Origin: Dermanyssus gallinae
Taxonomy: Eukaryota; Arthropoda; Arachnida; Mesostigmata; Dermanyssidae
DNA length: 64,000 bases
Assembly: GCA_003439945.1 (NCBI GenBank)
Contig: QVRM01003971.1
Coordinates: forward strand, 62,001-126,000
Reading direction: 5' to 3'
The notes beneath the pieces were generated by a model, which was not told the DNA's origin, did no database searches, and was given only the letters and a program-made list of their open reading frames with translations. The translations under genes and the position numbers were made by a program. Of the stretch, positions 31,241 through 41,677 are shown piece by piece (the stretch's first letter is position 1; each line of letters opens with the position of its first letter).

Positions 31241-32470
31241 TCACTGCGTCTTTGCTCCACGGGCCGTGGTGCTGTGTTTATTGCCATCACTTCTATTTGT
31301 TAGAAGTGCCGCAGTTTCTTTTACATTGCCACGGAGTGCTAGCTGGATCGTCTCAGCCAGCGAGAATGCGTCCACTGAGCTCTGTTGAGGCTGTGCCATT
31401 GCCCCGCTTACTGCGCGCATGACTACAGGCAGTACGTTTTCTAAAACCTTTGAGATAACCGTCGTTATGGTGTCTTGTATGATTGGAGACAGCCTGCGGA
31501 GTACTTCTTCAACGATACTGTCTGTTGATGGCTGTGCCAATAGGTTTGGCTGTTGTGGGGGGGCTGCTGGCTTTAGGTTGATACGGTCTGCGTCCTCTGC
31601 GTGCGTCGTGGTCGTGGGAATATTAATTCCATGGTTCACTTCTCTTACTCCATTCTTTACGACAGAGGACCAACTTCGTTTTGTAAAGTTTTCAGATGCT
31701 TGCACGTTGGATACTGGTATACATACTGGAACCGACGGGGCGTCGTGCTGCTTCTGTGCTATGCTTCGTGATGCCCTTTTTAGTTGTTCCATTCGCAGCA
31801 GCCTTTGCGGGCATCCTCCCCACGTAGCCTCATGCTCCCCGTTGCACAAACAACAGCGGGCCTGAGCATTGCAGTCTTTTCTGAGGTGCTCCATAGAGCC
31901 GCATTTTCGACATTTGGGCCTTGGGGCTTTACAGTTAGCGGCGAAGTGATCTAGACTATAACACCTATAGCACTGCGAGGGTTCATGGTATAGTACCACT
32001 CCGTGTCGCTTAAGCCCCAGACGCACCTCAGCCGGAAAGCTGTTGCCAGAGAACGTCAAAATAACGTGCTCCGTAGCCGACACGGCGTTGGTTCTGGGGT
32101 TCTTCGCTTTTACCCGAGAAACTTCTGTCACTCCGGAAGACTGCAGCGCCGATAATATTGCCGATTCCGAGATTGAGGAATGAACCCCGGTGATTTTGCC
32201 CTTTATTGTAGATCGTGTTCCGCTTATTCTTGATGAGACTTTAACTTTCGCTAACTCCGATAGCGAGAGTAAAGTTGCTTTATCATCTTCCCTCTCCACG
32301 ACTATGACAAGTTCTCCGTTTTTCGTGAAGCGAGGCTCCTCTATTTTCCCCCCGACGATCTTCGCGATGTCGTCACAGATCTCGTTAAAGTTGTGCTCAA
32401 GGGCGTTGTCATCTGCGGAGAATATAACAGCTTCCTGCCTGTCGAATCTTACTCTTGGCGGCACCTTCAT
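31241..32470 (-). CDS. LINE-A copy 1 ORF1, gag-like protein with three zinc knuckles
   Basis: An uninterrupted frame of 409 codons from ATG 32470 (MKVPPRVRFDRQEAV). An in-frame ATG 48 bp further upstream lies in the flanking DNA and target duplication, so it is not the element start. Residues about 75-165 form a globular region like the RRM/PRE_C2HC segment of arthropod gag proteins. Three knuckles follow: CYRCYSLDHFAANC (about 167-180), CRKCGSMEHLRKDC (187-200) and CCLCNGEHEATWGGC (206-220). The C-terminal 190 residues are rich in S, T, Q and P. Such proteins bind element RNA as chaperones in the ribonucleoprotein particle. It is the only fully open element protein in the window, which suggests recent insertion or lucky preservation. 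Confidence 0.93.
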   Translation of the reverse strand: MKVPPRVRFDRQEAVIFSADDNALEHNFNEICDDIAKIVGGKIEEPRFTKNGELVIVVEREDDKATLLSLSELAKVKVSSRISGTRSTIKGKITGVHSSISESAILSALQSSGVTEVSRVKAKNPRTNAVSATEHVILTFSGNSFPAEVRLGLKRHGVVLYHEPSQCYRCYSLDHFAANCKAPRPKCRKCGSMEHLRKDCNAQARCCLCNGEHEATWGGCPQRLLRMEQLKRASRSIAQKQHDAPSVPVCIPVSNVQASENFTKRSWSSVVKNGVREVNHGINIPTTTTHAEDADRINLKPAAPPQQPNLLAQPSTDSIVEEVLRRLSPIIQDTITTVISKVLENVLPVVMRAVSGAMAQPQQSSVDAFSLAETIQLALRGNVKETAALLTNRSDGNKHSTTARGAKTQ

Positions 32471-32479
32471 AGCGCGAGA

Positions 32480-32496
32480 GTGTACCCTATATATTA
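32480..32496. repeat. 17-bp direct repeat, 5' target-site duplication of LINE-A copy 1
   Basis: GTGTACCCTATATATTA identical to 28228-28244, immediately before the element 5' end in minus sense. The neighbouring flank (32497-32535) also resembles the element's own 3' UTR end. Confidence 0.9.
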
Positions 32497-33570
32497 GATT
32501 CATATTTACATAACCCAAGGAGGGTGCATTTTAACGATTGAACATACTAAGGCGCAACTTAAAATACGACTAATTTTCGTTTCGAGAACCCTAGGTATCT
32601 ATAGGCTAGGTTTTAGAACGCAATAACCGCCCCTACATCTCAAACGCTTTGCAGCATTACAACAAGGTACAAAACACTACACGGTCAAGCGATACGTTTG
32701 AAAAGTGCGTCCAGAGCTCATTGCACAAAAACGGCTTTTCTCACAATTGAGCACAATGCGTACGTTTTAAAACGATTAGGGCATTACAGTCAGAGGTACA
32801 AACCCACTGCAACTGTAAGATCTGTGTGTTTGGAACTTCTGACTTGACCCTCGACAGATCACTGAATTCAGCTACTTTAGCTGTTATTGTCTTTTGTAGA
32901 ATATATATGGTATTACCAGTACTGGTTTCAAATTAGCCCATTTATTTACGTATATTTCCATTGTGTTTCGCCAGACCACAACAGAATACTACCAATGACT
33001 CGTAGAAACTCAACCCGTCTAAAACTATTATAATTGACTATGTAAAAATAATTGCTGCATATTTTGCTGTGAACTCTAAAGTGGCCCAAGCGCGGCGCGA
33101 GGTAATTAGGAAGTTATGAAAATAAAGAGTCAGTCAAGTAAGACTCTTTAGTGAGGTGAGTTTAGTACAATTAACTAATTGCAGCTGTCATCATTTCTAT
33201 ATAACAGCAGCGATTTGGTCAATTAAAGCACATATGTAATCCAATTTAAATATTTAACTACCTACTCAAATAACTTTAGTAAATGCATCCCAGGATTGTA
33301 TACAAAGTCCTAATCGTGGTCATTCTCTAGGAGTTGGCGCCAGCCAATCCGTCCTGGAAAAACGTATTGTCTGCCTAGATGTATGAAAAATAATCGAATT
33401 GAGTAGGGTAAATAAATAACTAAAAAGCTCACCTTTGTCGACTTTCTTTATCTGTGTTGTATTTTATTTTGGCAGAAACCTTCAGATCTCCTTGCGCCAG
33501 ATAAGACTGTATGACTTGAATACTGTATAAGGTCTTGTTCGGCTAAACCTTTGGGCTCTTACATGTGTAC
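32497..33570. other. no recognised gene
   Basis: AT-rich DNA without a recognised protein motif or tandem array. Confidence 0.45.
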
Positions 33571-33578
33571 TGATTGTT

Positions 33579-33634
33579 GGTGTATCTACGATAAAGTCCC
33601 TGACATTTTAGGTGTACCTACGATGAAGTCCCTG
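33579..33634. repeat. two-copy direct repeat, 32-bp period
   Basis: GGTGTATCTACGATAAAGTC at 33579 recurs as GGTGTACCTACGATGAAGTC at 33611, both followed by CCTG; 22 of 24 positions match. Confidence 0.85.
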
Positions 33635-34890
33635 CGCAGCAGCTTAGCTATCAAGTCTATGAATAACGAACTATCAAGCCGCTGGCACAGATACAGTACA
33701 GCACCGCGACTTTTAGGCGGCGTTTCAAAAAATAAAGGCTAATATAAAGCCGCGTTTAAATCACGACTGGTCCCCCATTGCGAAAGCAATCAGCGGCGCC
33801 TCCTGTTAAAGCGTGTTGAATTTTTCAATTGCAAATAGTGCTAGGTAGACTCTAAGTAAATTTGGTCAGCCCGATACACATATCCGGCCAATTACATGCG
33901 TAACACTTATCAATAACTATTCTAACTATTGCTGTTAAAAAAGAGTATGCAGAACGGTGTTATGTAAGGCCCCTCGACGGTCTGCTGGAGGAGCCCATTA
34001 AACCTTTGAGGCTGCCATCGTGACCATCAGGACCTCGGTCCTATTCGAGCTGCCCGCTCTCCTCTATTTAATCCTTTTCACTTCTAGAGAGCATAGTTCG
34101 CGTCGTTATTGTTGAAGTCCTTCGTGCTCTATCTAGTTCTGCTACTGCCAAAACCTCCACCTTGCTCTTGCCATTGCCATCATTTTGCCAGACGGTTAAG
34201 GGGACGAGACCAAGAAGAGCAGCCAACCAGCTATGCTTATCTTCCTCCTGTTTTCTTTCCTTTCTATATTGCCTCTTTCCTTCACTTCATTCCAAATATC
34301 ACCCTCCCCTCCTTCTGGTCGCATGTGCCCTTTTGCTGCTTTTTTGTGGGACCCACTAGAATCCACCGGCGAACCAATCGAACCAAACTACCGCCTGCCG
34401 AAAATGCCATTCCAGGACTTAATCGCCCTGCCAGTGATGGCGTTCCAGGGCGGCTTTATCGTCTCATTCGACCGTGCAACGAAATAGCCTCTGTCCTCTT
34501 GTGCTCGTGCGTGCCTTGACTAACTCTCAAGGCCTCGACTTTTGGATCAAGCTCGGGCTAAGATGCCCTAATAACGATGACGGCTGACGCTGATGGCTTC
34601 TGCTTCTACAGACCCCTTGTTTTTCAATGATTTGCTATAAATGACTAGAATTAAAACGACTTTGAGAGGTGGATCGCGACAGGGAAGTCCACACAACGGG
34701 CAGCCTAACAAATGTATGACTGAACGATTGACTTTTTTAATTCATTTAATAAGTGTGTGTACACATATCACCTCCCTTTCATATTAGGGACGCATGAAGC
34801 TGCAACTATTAATTGCCTATATTGCACTCCTCTTTTTTTTTGCTAATGAGTTGAGCACCTCGCATCAGGATAGCCTCTGCATCGTAATTT
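33635..34890. other. no recognised gene; possible 3' UTR of LINE-S copy on the minus strand
   Basis: A 136-codon plus frame at 34109-34519 is rich in Pro, Phe and Leu from a pyrimidine-rich strand and has no recognised domain. Because a minus-strand LINE-S RT end lies just to the right, part of this may be its 3' end. I cannot show that. Confidence 0.35.
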
Positions 34891-35542
34891 CGGCCTGTCC
34901 CTGTTCCGCCTGCCCTTATTCTAAATCTCTAGTTTTTCCGAATCGTTCTCACTCCCTAACCAGCGGATCTGCAGTTTGCACATATCTGACAGTCCTCTTT
35001 CTTTTCGCATATCTGACAAGCCGTTGTTTCTAATTCCTCGTAGGAAGTCCGCTGCACCCTCGTATCTAACATACTTGCTCTCGCATCCGCTAACAGCCCG
35101 CTGCCTCTTGTATGTTCGTTTAACCATTCTACTCCATCCCTTTCCGATTTAATATTCCCTTGTACTTTCTTTAAACTATTTTTTCATTTAAGTGCTGCCC
35201 GCCACTTATGTACGCTTGCTACATTTACCTACTCTTAATTTACCCACTGGATAAAGCAGTGTCTATAATTAGAACATTTTTTAAGAAGGTTGTTTTTAAG
35301 TAGAGCAGTGTCTGTAAATTGTTTACTCCAAAGTCATATCTCTCTTGCCGCAAATGCCACCCTCCTGTCGCATTTTGTCTGCTTTTTAACCTGTATCTTC
35401 TTAACCCACCGTCCGTTATTTAATGTCCTAATTCTACTTCAATATCCCGATCTATTTAAAATAATTAGTTCTCCCTAAATCTCTTCTAATTTGTCCATAG
35501 AGACGGGCAACAATAAATTATTGTTTCCAAATGTCAGCTCTG

Positions 35543-35553
35543 GCACAAACATT
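35543..35553. repeat. target-site duplication of SINE1 copy 3 (left)
   Basis: GCACAAACATT at 35543-35553 is repeated exactly at 35710-35720, bracketing the SINE. Confidence 0.88.
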
Positions 35554-35709
35554 CGTCGAGCCCGGTGGCGTGGTGCCTCCCCGCGCCTCGTAACCGGAGA
35601 GGATACATAGGTGCGCGGGTTCAGGCCCCATCGTTGCACATTTCTATTTATGGGTGTCCGTCTATAAAGCATTGCGAAAAGCAGTCCCGTCGACGTTAAA
35701 AAAGTAATA
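35554..35709 (+). mobile_element. tRNA-derived SINE1, copy 3
   Basis: It begins CGTCGAGCCCGGTGGCGTGG, with an A-box-like TGGCGTGGTG and a degenerate B box GGTTCAGGCCC (about 35617-35627). CATTTCTATTTATGGGTGTC and GTCTATAAAGCATTGCG follow, ending CGACGTTAAAAAAGTAATA. The 3' extension seen in copies 1 and 2 is missing. An exact 11-bp target duplication flanks it, showing LINE-mediated insertion into the LINE-S remnant. Confidence 0.92.
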
Positions 35710-35720
35710 GCACAAACATT
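35710..35720. repeat. target-site duplication of SINE1 copy 3 (right)
   Basis: GCACAAACATT, partner of 35543-35553. Confidence 0.88.
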
Positions 35721-36090
35721 GCCTTCCAAATGTCTCTTGTATTCACAGATCTATTGACGCCCCATATAGACGGTTTCACCTTACGGAGTTCCTACCCCTG
35801 TCTGCTTTCTATATTTTGCTATATTTCTTCCTAAACCTGCAATTTTGTTAGCCAATTTCACCATTCGCCTCTATTTTAATATTGAACAATGAAATACGAT
35901 ACGTAGTTGATGTAATATGAATCGACCGTCTCAAAACATCGCTATCGACGCCATCTTTGCGCAGCAAAACTAGTACCCTCGACTTACGCCAATTTCCTGG
36001 TGCTGCCGGCAAATATGTTATTAAAAAACTGTAGACAAATAACTTATGTTGTCCCTTTCCAACGTCTTTACTATCTTCCATGTTATTCTT

Positions 36091-36825
36091 CCAATAACTT
36101 GCTCTATGTTTCTACCCCTGTGCTTCCGTTTTCTGTCTCTCTTTCTATATATCTAATATGATCTCTCGACCTTGTAAGATGATTAGCGTCGATCTTATAA
36201 TAAGTTTGAGATTGTTTGATCTTTTTTGCTTCTCACCGTCACCCGTATGCAGGTTCTCTAGTTTTAATATGTTCTGTATGCGTGGGGGAATTAGGGTCAC
36301 ATCCTACGTCATACAAGAGACGCAAATATGTCACATGATGACTGGTCTTAAGTCATTATTTTGTTATTGAGAATAATTGAGGGATTTTAAACAATCGTTT
36401 TTCCGACACACCCAACGCAGCGTTGTGTCCTCTCATTCTGTTTATTATCTCTGATCACAGCTTAAGTCGGTGAAAGGTTTCACAGTAAGCTTATTGTTTA
36501 ATGTGCACTTATAGGGCATCTGTCCGTCACTGCTTCTATCGTTTCACCTTTCTTACTAATTGCAGCAATAGCACCATTTGAATGGCACCGCTTTACAAGA
36601 ATGTACGGTTGATAATTATATGTTTTAACATGAAAGCTACAAAAAAATTAAGGTTTTTGTCTGATTATTGTCTGCAACGTGCATGGTTGTGTGGATTTTA
36701 GAATACAATAAAATTGAATTTTACTTGATTCAAAGGTTAAAAGCAGCGCACATGTACACTTAGTTCTGAGCATCTTAAGATACGACTAGTCAAATTGCAG
36801 CATTTAAGCTATATTATTAAAAAAA
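36091..36825. other. no recognised gene
   Basis: No motif recognised; a 70-codon plus frame at 36158-36370 looks incidental. Confidence 0.4.
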
Positions 36826-36829
36826 CAAT

Positions 36830-37360
36830 TCCATAATTTTTCCACTTGATGTCCGCTTTCTTATAGCCCAGGACTCAACATAGAAGAGGCATATGCTAGC
36901 AGTGGCATTACACATATGTCAAACAGTTTTATGTAGAGTGCAAGATATTTTATGCAGAGTGACCTAATTAGCGGTTGTGTGGCGTAAAATACAATGTCTT
37001 AAACGTTCACCGATTTTTTTTAATTGTAAACGTGATGACGCCTATCTTATGTCTTTTTCCATCAATACTCCACTCATATTCGGAATTGTCGAATCTAAAA
37101 TGCAAGACATCACATTTATTAACCGACGCCTAGGAAGAACGATATTTTTTAATTGGAAGTTGTGTCTTGAAAAATAAATTGATCTTATTCTGTCTCGGTT
37201 TTTCCTTACTATCTATTTTAACGGCATCACCATATATCATCACCCTGACCCCCTTGTTAGAGTTTACTGTGCATAAATTACGTGCAGAGCATGAACGGGC
37301 CTAAGATGTGAGCATCCTGATGACGCATAGCTCGAACTATATGGGCAAAGTTTTCGAGTA
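36830..37360 (-). pseudogene. CR1-like reverse transcriptase fragment
   Basis: Minus-strand frames read HQDAHILGPFMLCT near 37330-37290 in the PQGS..GPLLF position, then VRVMIYGDAVKI at 37253-37218, where YADD has become YGDA. SVNKCDVLHF and DNSEYEWSIDGKRHKIGVI follow at 37110-37030, and LYIKLFDICVMPLLAYASSM at 36940-36880, a typical CR1 thumb block. The DAVKI and DVKV context after the catalytic box links it with the 15.5-16.2 kb fragment. Several stops; no function expected. Confidence 0.7.
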
Positions 37361-38395
37361 AAGTCACGTCCTGGGCCACGTTCTGGTGTGCGCAAACGTT
37401 GCATTTGTAATTAGCTGTTAGGTATCTACGTCCTCACATGTCCGCTTTGCCTATGATACTGTATAGTAATTTGCAAGGAACAACTGACAGGCGACAGAGA
37501 GGTCGTTTATTACTGCTGTGCGGCGAATAGCAGGGGTCTCATCATCTTCCAGAGAATTCATCCAAATATTAGGCTGAACGAAATGCAGGCTAACATACCC
37601 AAGTTCTTAAACACGTAAGATGGAATCCTATCCGGCGTTCAGATTTAGGCTTCGCGGTCTTTTCATTTCTTAAGCATACATCTAGGCAAAGCATACACAC
37701 ATTATTTAATCTGTGGATCAGAAAACATAGATATTGAAGAGACGTTTTGAAGGCTCAATAGATATAAATGGATAAGCTGATTATATGGTTACGTCTGTCA
37801 GAAGCAATCTATGAGCATGTTTGTTTTCTCAATTCTAATTCGATTATAAATTGCGTAAAATAAATCTGGTCTTTTTAAAATGTATTATTACATCATCTTT
37901 CGGTATTGTTACATTTACATTACGTTACACGTGCTCATTAAGTCTCAAAAACGGCATTTGTTTTCGTTATTCTTGAACATGTATAGAATATGTCTATGTG
38001 TATATAGAATACATATTGATATTTGGAAAACATTACCGACCCAGCATTTAAATAGCTGACGCTGACCAACATGTTTCATGGTGGTATTTAGGACAAATAA
38101 GGTCGCAAAATGTAAAACAACATCACGCAACGAGTTGTAGTGGTGAACCCAACCCGATGGCACAGTTTGTGGTGGAACCCATGAACGGAGAAGTGGGTTT
38201 CTTAAGTAATGCTAACGAGTTTCACATAGCCACAGGTCTTCTAACGTAACAAGCGCTAGTTTTAATGTTGCGCTCATAACCATGTCATAACTGATTAATT
38301 GATTTATTATTCGCATGACATGTGTACAACGTATGTATTACGCGTGTCACCCTTTTATATCAGGATCGTTTAAAGCGGCATCATTTATATTATTT
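37361..38395. other. no recognised gene
   Basis: No RT, transposase or tRNA-like signal was recognised; a 72-codon minus frame at 37945-38163 lacks motifs. Confidence 0.4.
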
Positions 38396-38399
38396 ATGC

Positions 38400-38990
38400 A
38401 TTTATATCAACAATGCGTCCTCCAATACCTACTGAGTAATTGTCTTCCATTGGGATAACCTCTTCTTTGTATTATCGACTTGTCCTTTCTAGCATTTGGT
38501 CCTAAAGCTAGGGTTTCCGACATGTCTACGTCTCTGCTTTCTCAGAGCTGTACTTTCTCTTTCAATATGTTCAGTTGACTAATTCCCCCACTCACAAGCT
38601 CGAAATTATGTACATTCCCCTCCCTAGATTTAGCTCGTTGTATCCTTGTATCCAGCATCCCTGCCCTGGCATCTGTCAAAAGCCCACTCGCTCTTGAACT
38701 ATCGGAAACCTATTCTACCCCGCCTTCCCATTTTTTTCCTTCCATAGATACCTACCAAGCTCGATCTGGAACCTATTGCCAATTTCCAATTGTTCGTATA
38801 TGACTGTTTTACGTTTAATTTTATAATTTTCTGGCGCTCAGAGGGATAGGAGGATATTGCTTAAAGTGCTATCTCAAACGATCACACTTCGTTTTGATCC
38901 TTAGTGCCGTCCTTGCCAGCTACACCTGATTAACCCATCTCTTATTTGTGGCATTCTTAATCCTAAAACATCTTAATATTAAATCTTACC
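38400..38990 (-). pseudogene. LINE-S RT C-terminal fragment
   Basis: Minus strand at 38950-38850 reads NKRWVNQV, TALRIKTKCDRLR, and at 38720-38640 KWEGGVE, SSRASGLLTDARAGMLDTRI and QRAKS. These match RWVKKIQ, KTKCDRR and LLADARASMLDTRVQR of the copy at 35 kb, in the same order. The region continues as ESRDVDMSETLALGPNARKD to about 38500. No palm or endonuclease part is present. Confidence 0.6.
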
Positions 38991-39239
38991 TTTTCTTGTA
39001 CTTCCCTCTGTATACATCTTGACATCCCCCTGCCCCCAAGAAACTTGCTAGCGCAATTAAAACAGCAACACAATGCAAATCGAATGTATATATTAAATTC
39101 CTAAATGTGTACTTAGTTGTAAATGAATCATAAATATTTAAATAAAATGCAAATCTTATCACTTCTTTTTGTAATGTTTTGAATATCTTTCCCAACCTCC
39201 TAGTAGCCAAAAGAAGTAAAATGCATCTCGATGAAATTC

Positions 39240-39660
39240 TAGATCTCACCAGCGTCGGAAGTGTCACAATATCGGCCTGGCACGAGGTATGGGCGCAGAT
39301 AAGACCTGGTGCGACAGGGAACTTTCCTACTGGACGACTCAGGTTCTGACCGCACATGGCCAGTTCCAGAGTTACATGTCAAGAAGCAAGAAGGCCATCA
39401 GCGATACTTGTGTAGTGTATAAATTTGGAGTGGCGGACACTGTGGAGCATACTGTTTTGCGGCGTGATGCACTCAGGGGAGCGAGGAAAGCAGGACCAAT
39501 CCCTGTGAGAGGTCGGCCCATCAGGAAGGTGGTCGCCTATATGATGACTTCGGAGGAGGCATGGAGAAAGGCGACGAGCTTGTTGGACGCCGTTTTGACA
39601 CTTAAGATTGCCAAGGAAACGGCCAGGCGGGAGAGGCTTAAGCGGGCCATTTAGAGGTCT
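39240..39660 (+). pseudogene. R1-like ORF2 C-terminal fragment
   Basis: A plus-strand frame of 121 codons reads LTAHGQFQSYMSRSKKAISD, then TCVVYKFGVADTVEHTVLRR, VVAYMMTSEEAWRKATSLLD and AVLTLKIAKETARRERLKRA before a stop at 39654. This is the C-terminal zinc-finger domain and tail of R1-like ORF2. Two zinc ligands are altered (C-x2-Y instead of C-x2-C, and R in place of the last Cys), so metal binding is probably lost. About 130 bp of 3' UTR-like sequence follow. The copy is severely 5'-truncated, as is common for non-LTR elements, but the remaining frame is open. Confidence 0.85.
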
Positions 39661-39870
39661 CCCACGTCTTTGAAGTAATGCCAAAGTAATACCGAGCCTC
39701 GAGGGGTAGGGAGGAAGCCGGGTTTAGTGGATCTGCGAGTCCCACACTGATCACGCAGGCTGCTAGTGACGCATGTGCATCATGCATTTCCAAATCGGTT
39801 CTAAAAAAATAAGAAACGAAAACACTGTTTGTTAGTTACCACAATGGCAGTTAAGTGCATTTTGTAAATG

Positions 39871-39914
<44 letters not shown>

Positions 39915-41470
39915 CCCGCAATAGTTGCATACCGGTAGAAAAACGTGACTACGTCACGTTTGATATCAGCTCCTACATTTTGAATAAGTGCGTGACAGAA
40001 AGTGAAATGAAAAACAGTAAGTTGCAACATGTCGAAGTCAAGAGCTTTCTTTGCGAAAACGTAGGGCCTTATTCCTTGACTAAGTCCAAACGCGTGTTGT
40101 GTTTAACTCAAGTAACTATTGAAGATAAAGCCCATTCAAAAAAGGCCGTGTATCACTAGTATTAAAGGTTAGATATTGAAACCATATTCTCAAGGATTCC
40201 GCTTTAAAGATTCCTTCAGTTCACGAGTGGCCCATTTCGCTAACGACCCTATCACCGCCGTTGCGTTGCCTCGATAAATCAAAAGTATTTGCCTATGAAG
40301 TTCTCTGCCTAAGAAACTCACCCGATCACTTACTTCCCGTGGTGTTACTCAGCTTAACCGTGATGCACTTAAACGAAATTTCCGTCATGAAGCCTTCAGG
40401 CTCTGGGGTTAGAAAGGCAAGCGGTGTCCCGTTGTGCACGTGTCCAACTTTTAAGTAATTACGACATTTTCTTTTTTCACTCTCCTGTGCTACGTACCTT
40501 GTATGCATTGCGTCGGATCATACGGGGGTCAGTGAGTCTGACATAGTCACAGTTAACCGGCCACCGTCATGGAGGCACAATAGCTGATGGTGTTTCATAA
40601 CGTCCACCGATTTTTTTGCCTCTGCACTGAGGGGGCTCTACTAACGTTGCGTCCAGTCGAAGGCCGACACCAGTCCCCATAGTAGTGTCGACGAGCAATG
40701 GCGTCGAGAGGGGCACTTGGGCTCCTAGTTAATGCTGCTCTCAGACTGGTTCTTGCAGGGTTATTATTCTGGGGTAACGATGGCTGTTCTTTCCTGTGAC
40801 GCGCGCGAAATATACGTGCCGCGTACCGTAACATACCCTTCGAGTCCATCGAGTATAGGAGGCAAGGCATATGATATAGATTATGTGGCAGCGAATTCAT
40901 ATGGTCAGATTGTCGTACTGATAGGTGACTGCCACCGATTCCGGAACTCCGCCTAGTGATATGCCTGGGGCCTACTTAACCAGAGGGTACAGGGATGCAT
41001 GATTCCTTGGCTTAATAGATATCATGATAATGAGAGCGAATTAAACCGTACGTGCTTCACGAGTACAGGAGTAACCCACTCATGAACAAACGAATTAGCT
41101 TTGTTGATTCATGTACGTCTGAGCTTAGCGAGCCATTTATTCAGGGAATAATAGCACTCCCAGTATTTCCGATTCGTGAGAAGCGATTACCTTCAGAGCA
41201 GGCAAGAGCTACCAATACGTCGCAAACACGGTAGGGCAAACAGCCGCCAGCTGACTTATCTGGTCACATTTTCCATAAGCTCTCGACAATGAGCATACGT
41301 CCGCAAAACAACTCACTCACTGGTGATTAGTGTATGAAGCCAGGTGGTCAGGCTTTACAGCCACTGTATGCCGAGGGTACAGTGGGAAGGTGTGGACGAT
41401 AAAAGGAAAGGATACGTTTTGTTAGTCACTTTTTTCTATCTATCTAGGGAAGGTCAGGCGTGCGTCGTAC
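39661..41470. other. no recognised gene; (TA)n at 39872-39911
   Basis: The TA tract lies between TGCGGATATA and TATATTATCCCGCA, a short inverted pair. Open frames at 40261-40458, 40595-40956 (both strands) and 41052-41234 have no recognised domain. Confidence 0.4.
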
Positions 41471-41478
41471 ATCGCAAG

Positions 41479-41480
<2 letters not shown>

Positions 41481-41511
<31 letters not shown>

Positions 41512-41527
41512 CCAAATCGAAAGCGGC

Positions 41528-41562
<35 letters not shown>
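41481..41562. repeat. two (TA)n tracts with an inserted 24-bp motif
   Basis: TA repeats at 41481-41510 and 41534-41562 flank GCCAAATCGAAAGCGGCACA (41511-41530). The second tract abuts the poly(A) end of LINE-Y copy 1 (T run 41563-41572). The same motif, inverted, occurs at 43828-43847 beside another TA tract. Confidence 0.92.
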
Positions 41563-41571
<9 letters not shown>

Positions 41572-41677
41572 TCAGTAGATGCAAAGTTTATTTTTCGTAT
41601 ATTACATTATGTTTGTGGGACACATATTACAAGAGATTAGCTAAGCCAGTGTGCCTAGCGGGTATGTATTGTGACTA

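Larger units (their letters stand above)
28241..32479 (-). mobile_element. LINE-A copy 1, nearly full-length I/Jockey-like non-LTR retrotransposon
   Basis: About 4.2 kb on the minus strand holds ORF1 (zinc-knuckle gag, 32470-31241) and ORF2 (APE endonuclease, RT, terminal zinc motif, 31207 to about 28336). A 3' UTR of roughly 90 bp follows and ends in a short (TAA)n tail at 28241-28252. A 17-bp direct repeat flanks the unit. A (TAA)n tail and this gene order are features of I-factor-like elements; the clade cannot be fixed by eye. The 5' UTR would be only about 9 bp, so either the element is slightly truncated or its promoter lies inside ORF1. ORF1 is intact; ORF2 has about four frameshifts. 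Confidence 0.92.
34900..36090 (-). pseudogene. LINE-S reverse transcriptase fragment with C-terminal Cys motif, split by SINE1
   Basis: Minus strand at 36020-35850 reads PGNWRKSRVLVLLRKDG, then STTYRISLFNIKIEANGEI, matching the RT block in which W..SR++LL.K.G precedes YRPI..TS..YR. The RT palm is missing. At 35400-35330 it reads NNGRWVKKIQVKKQTKCDRR, and at 35100-34975 LLADARASMLDTRVQRTSYE followed by ACQICEKKEDCQICANC, a Cys-rich terminal motif. A similar tail (GLLTDARAGMLDTRIQRAKS) occurs at 38.7 kb. SINE1 copy 3 is inserted at 35554-35709. The assignment to LINE-S (SGNH/APE type) is by resemblance of this RT type, not by a continuous copy. Confidence 0.65.

Noticed and set aside
29174..32513. 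Several plus-strand open frames of 68-148 codons opposite LINE-A copy 1
   Set aside because: They are antisense shadows of the element ORFs; they lack motifs of their own.
34109..34519. 136-codon Pro/Phe/Leu-rich plus-strand frame as a membrane protein gene
   Set aside because: Composition follows the pyrimidine-rich strand; overlapping frames in other phases look similar and no domain is recognisable.
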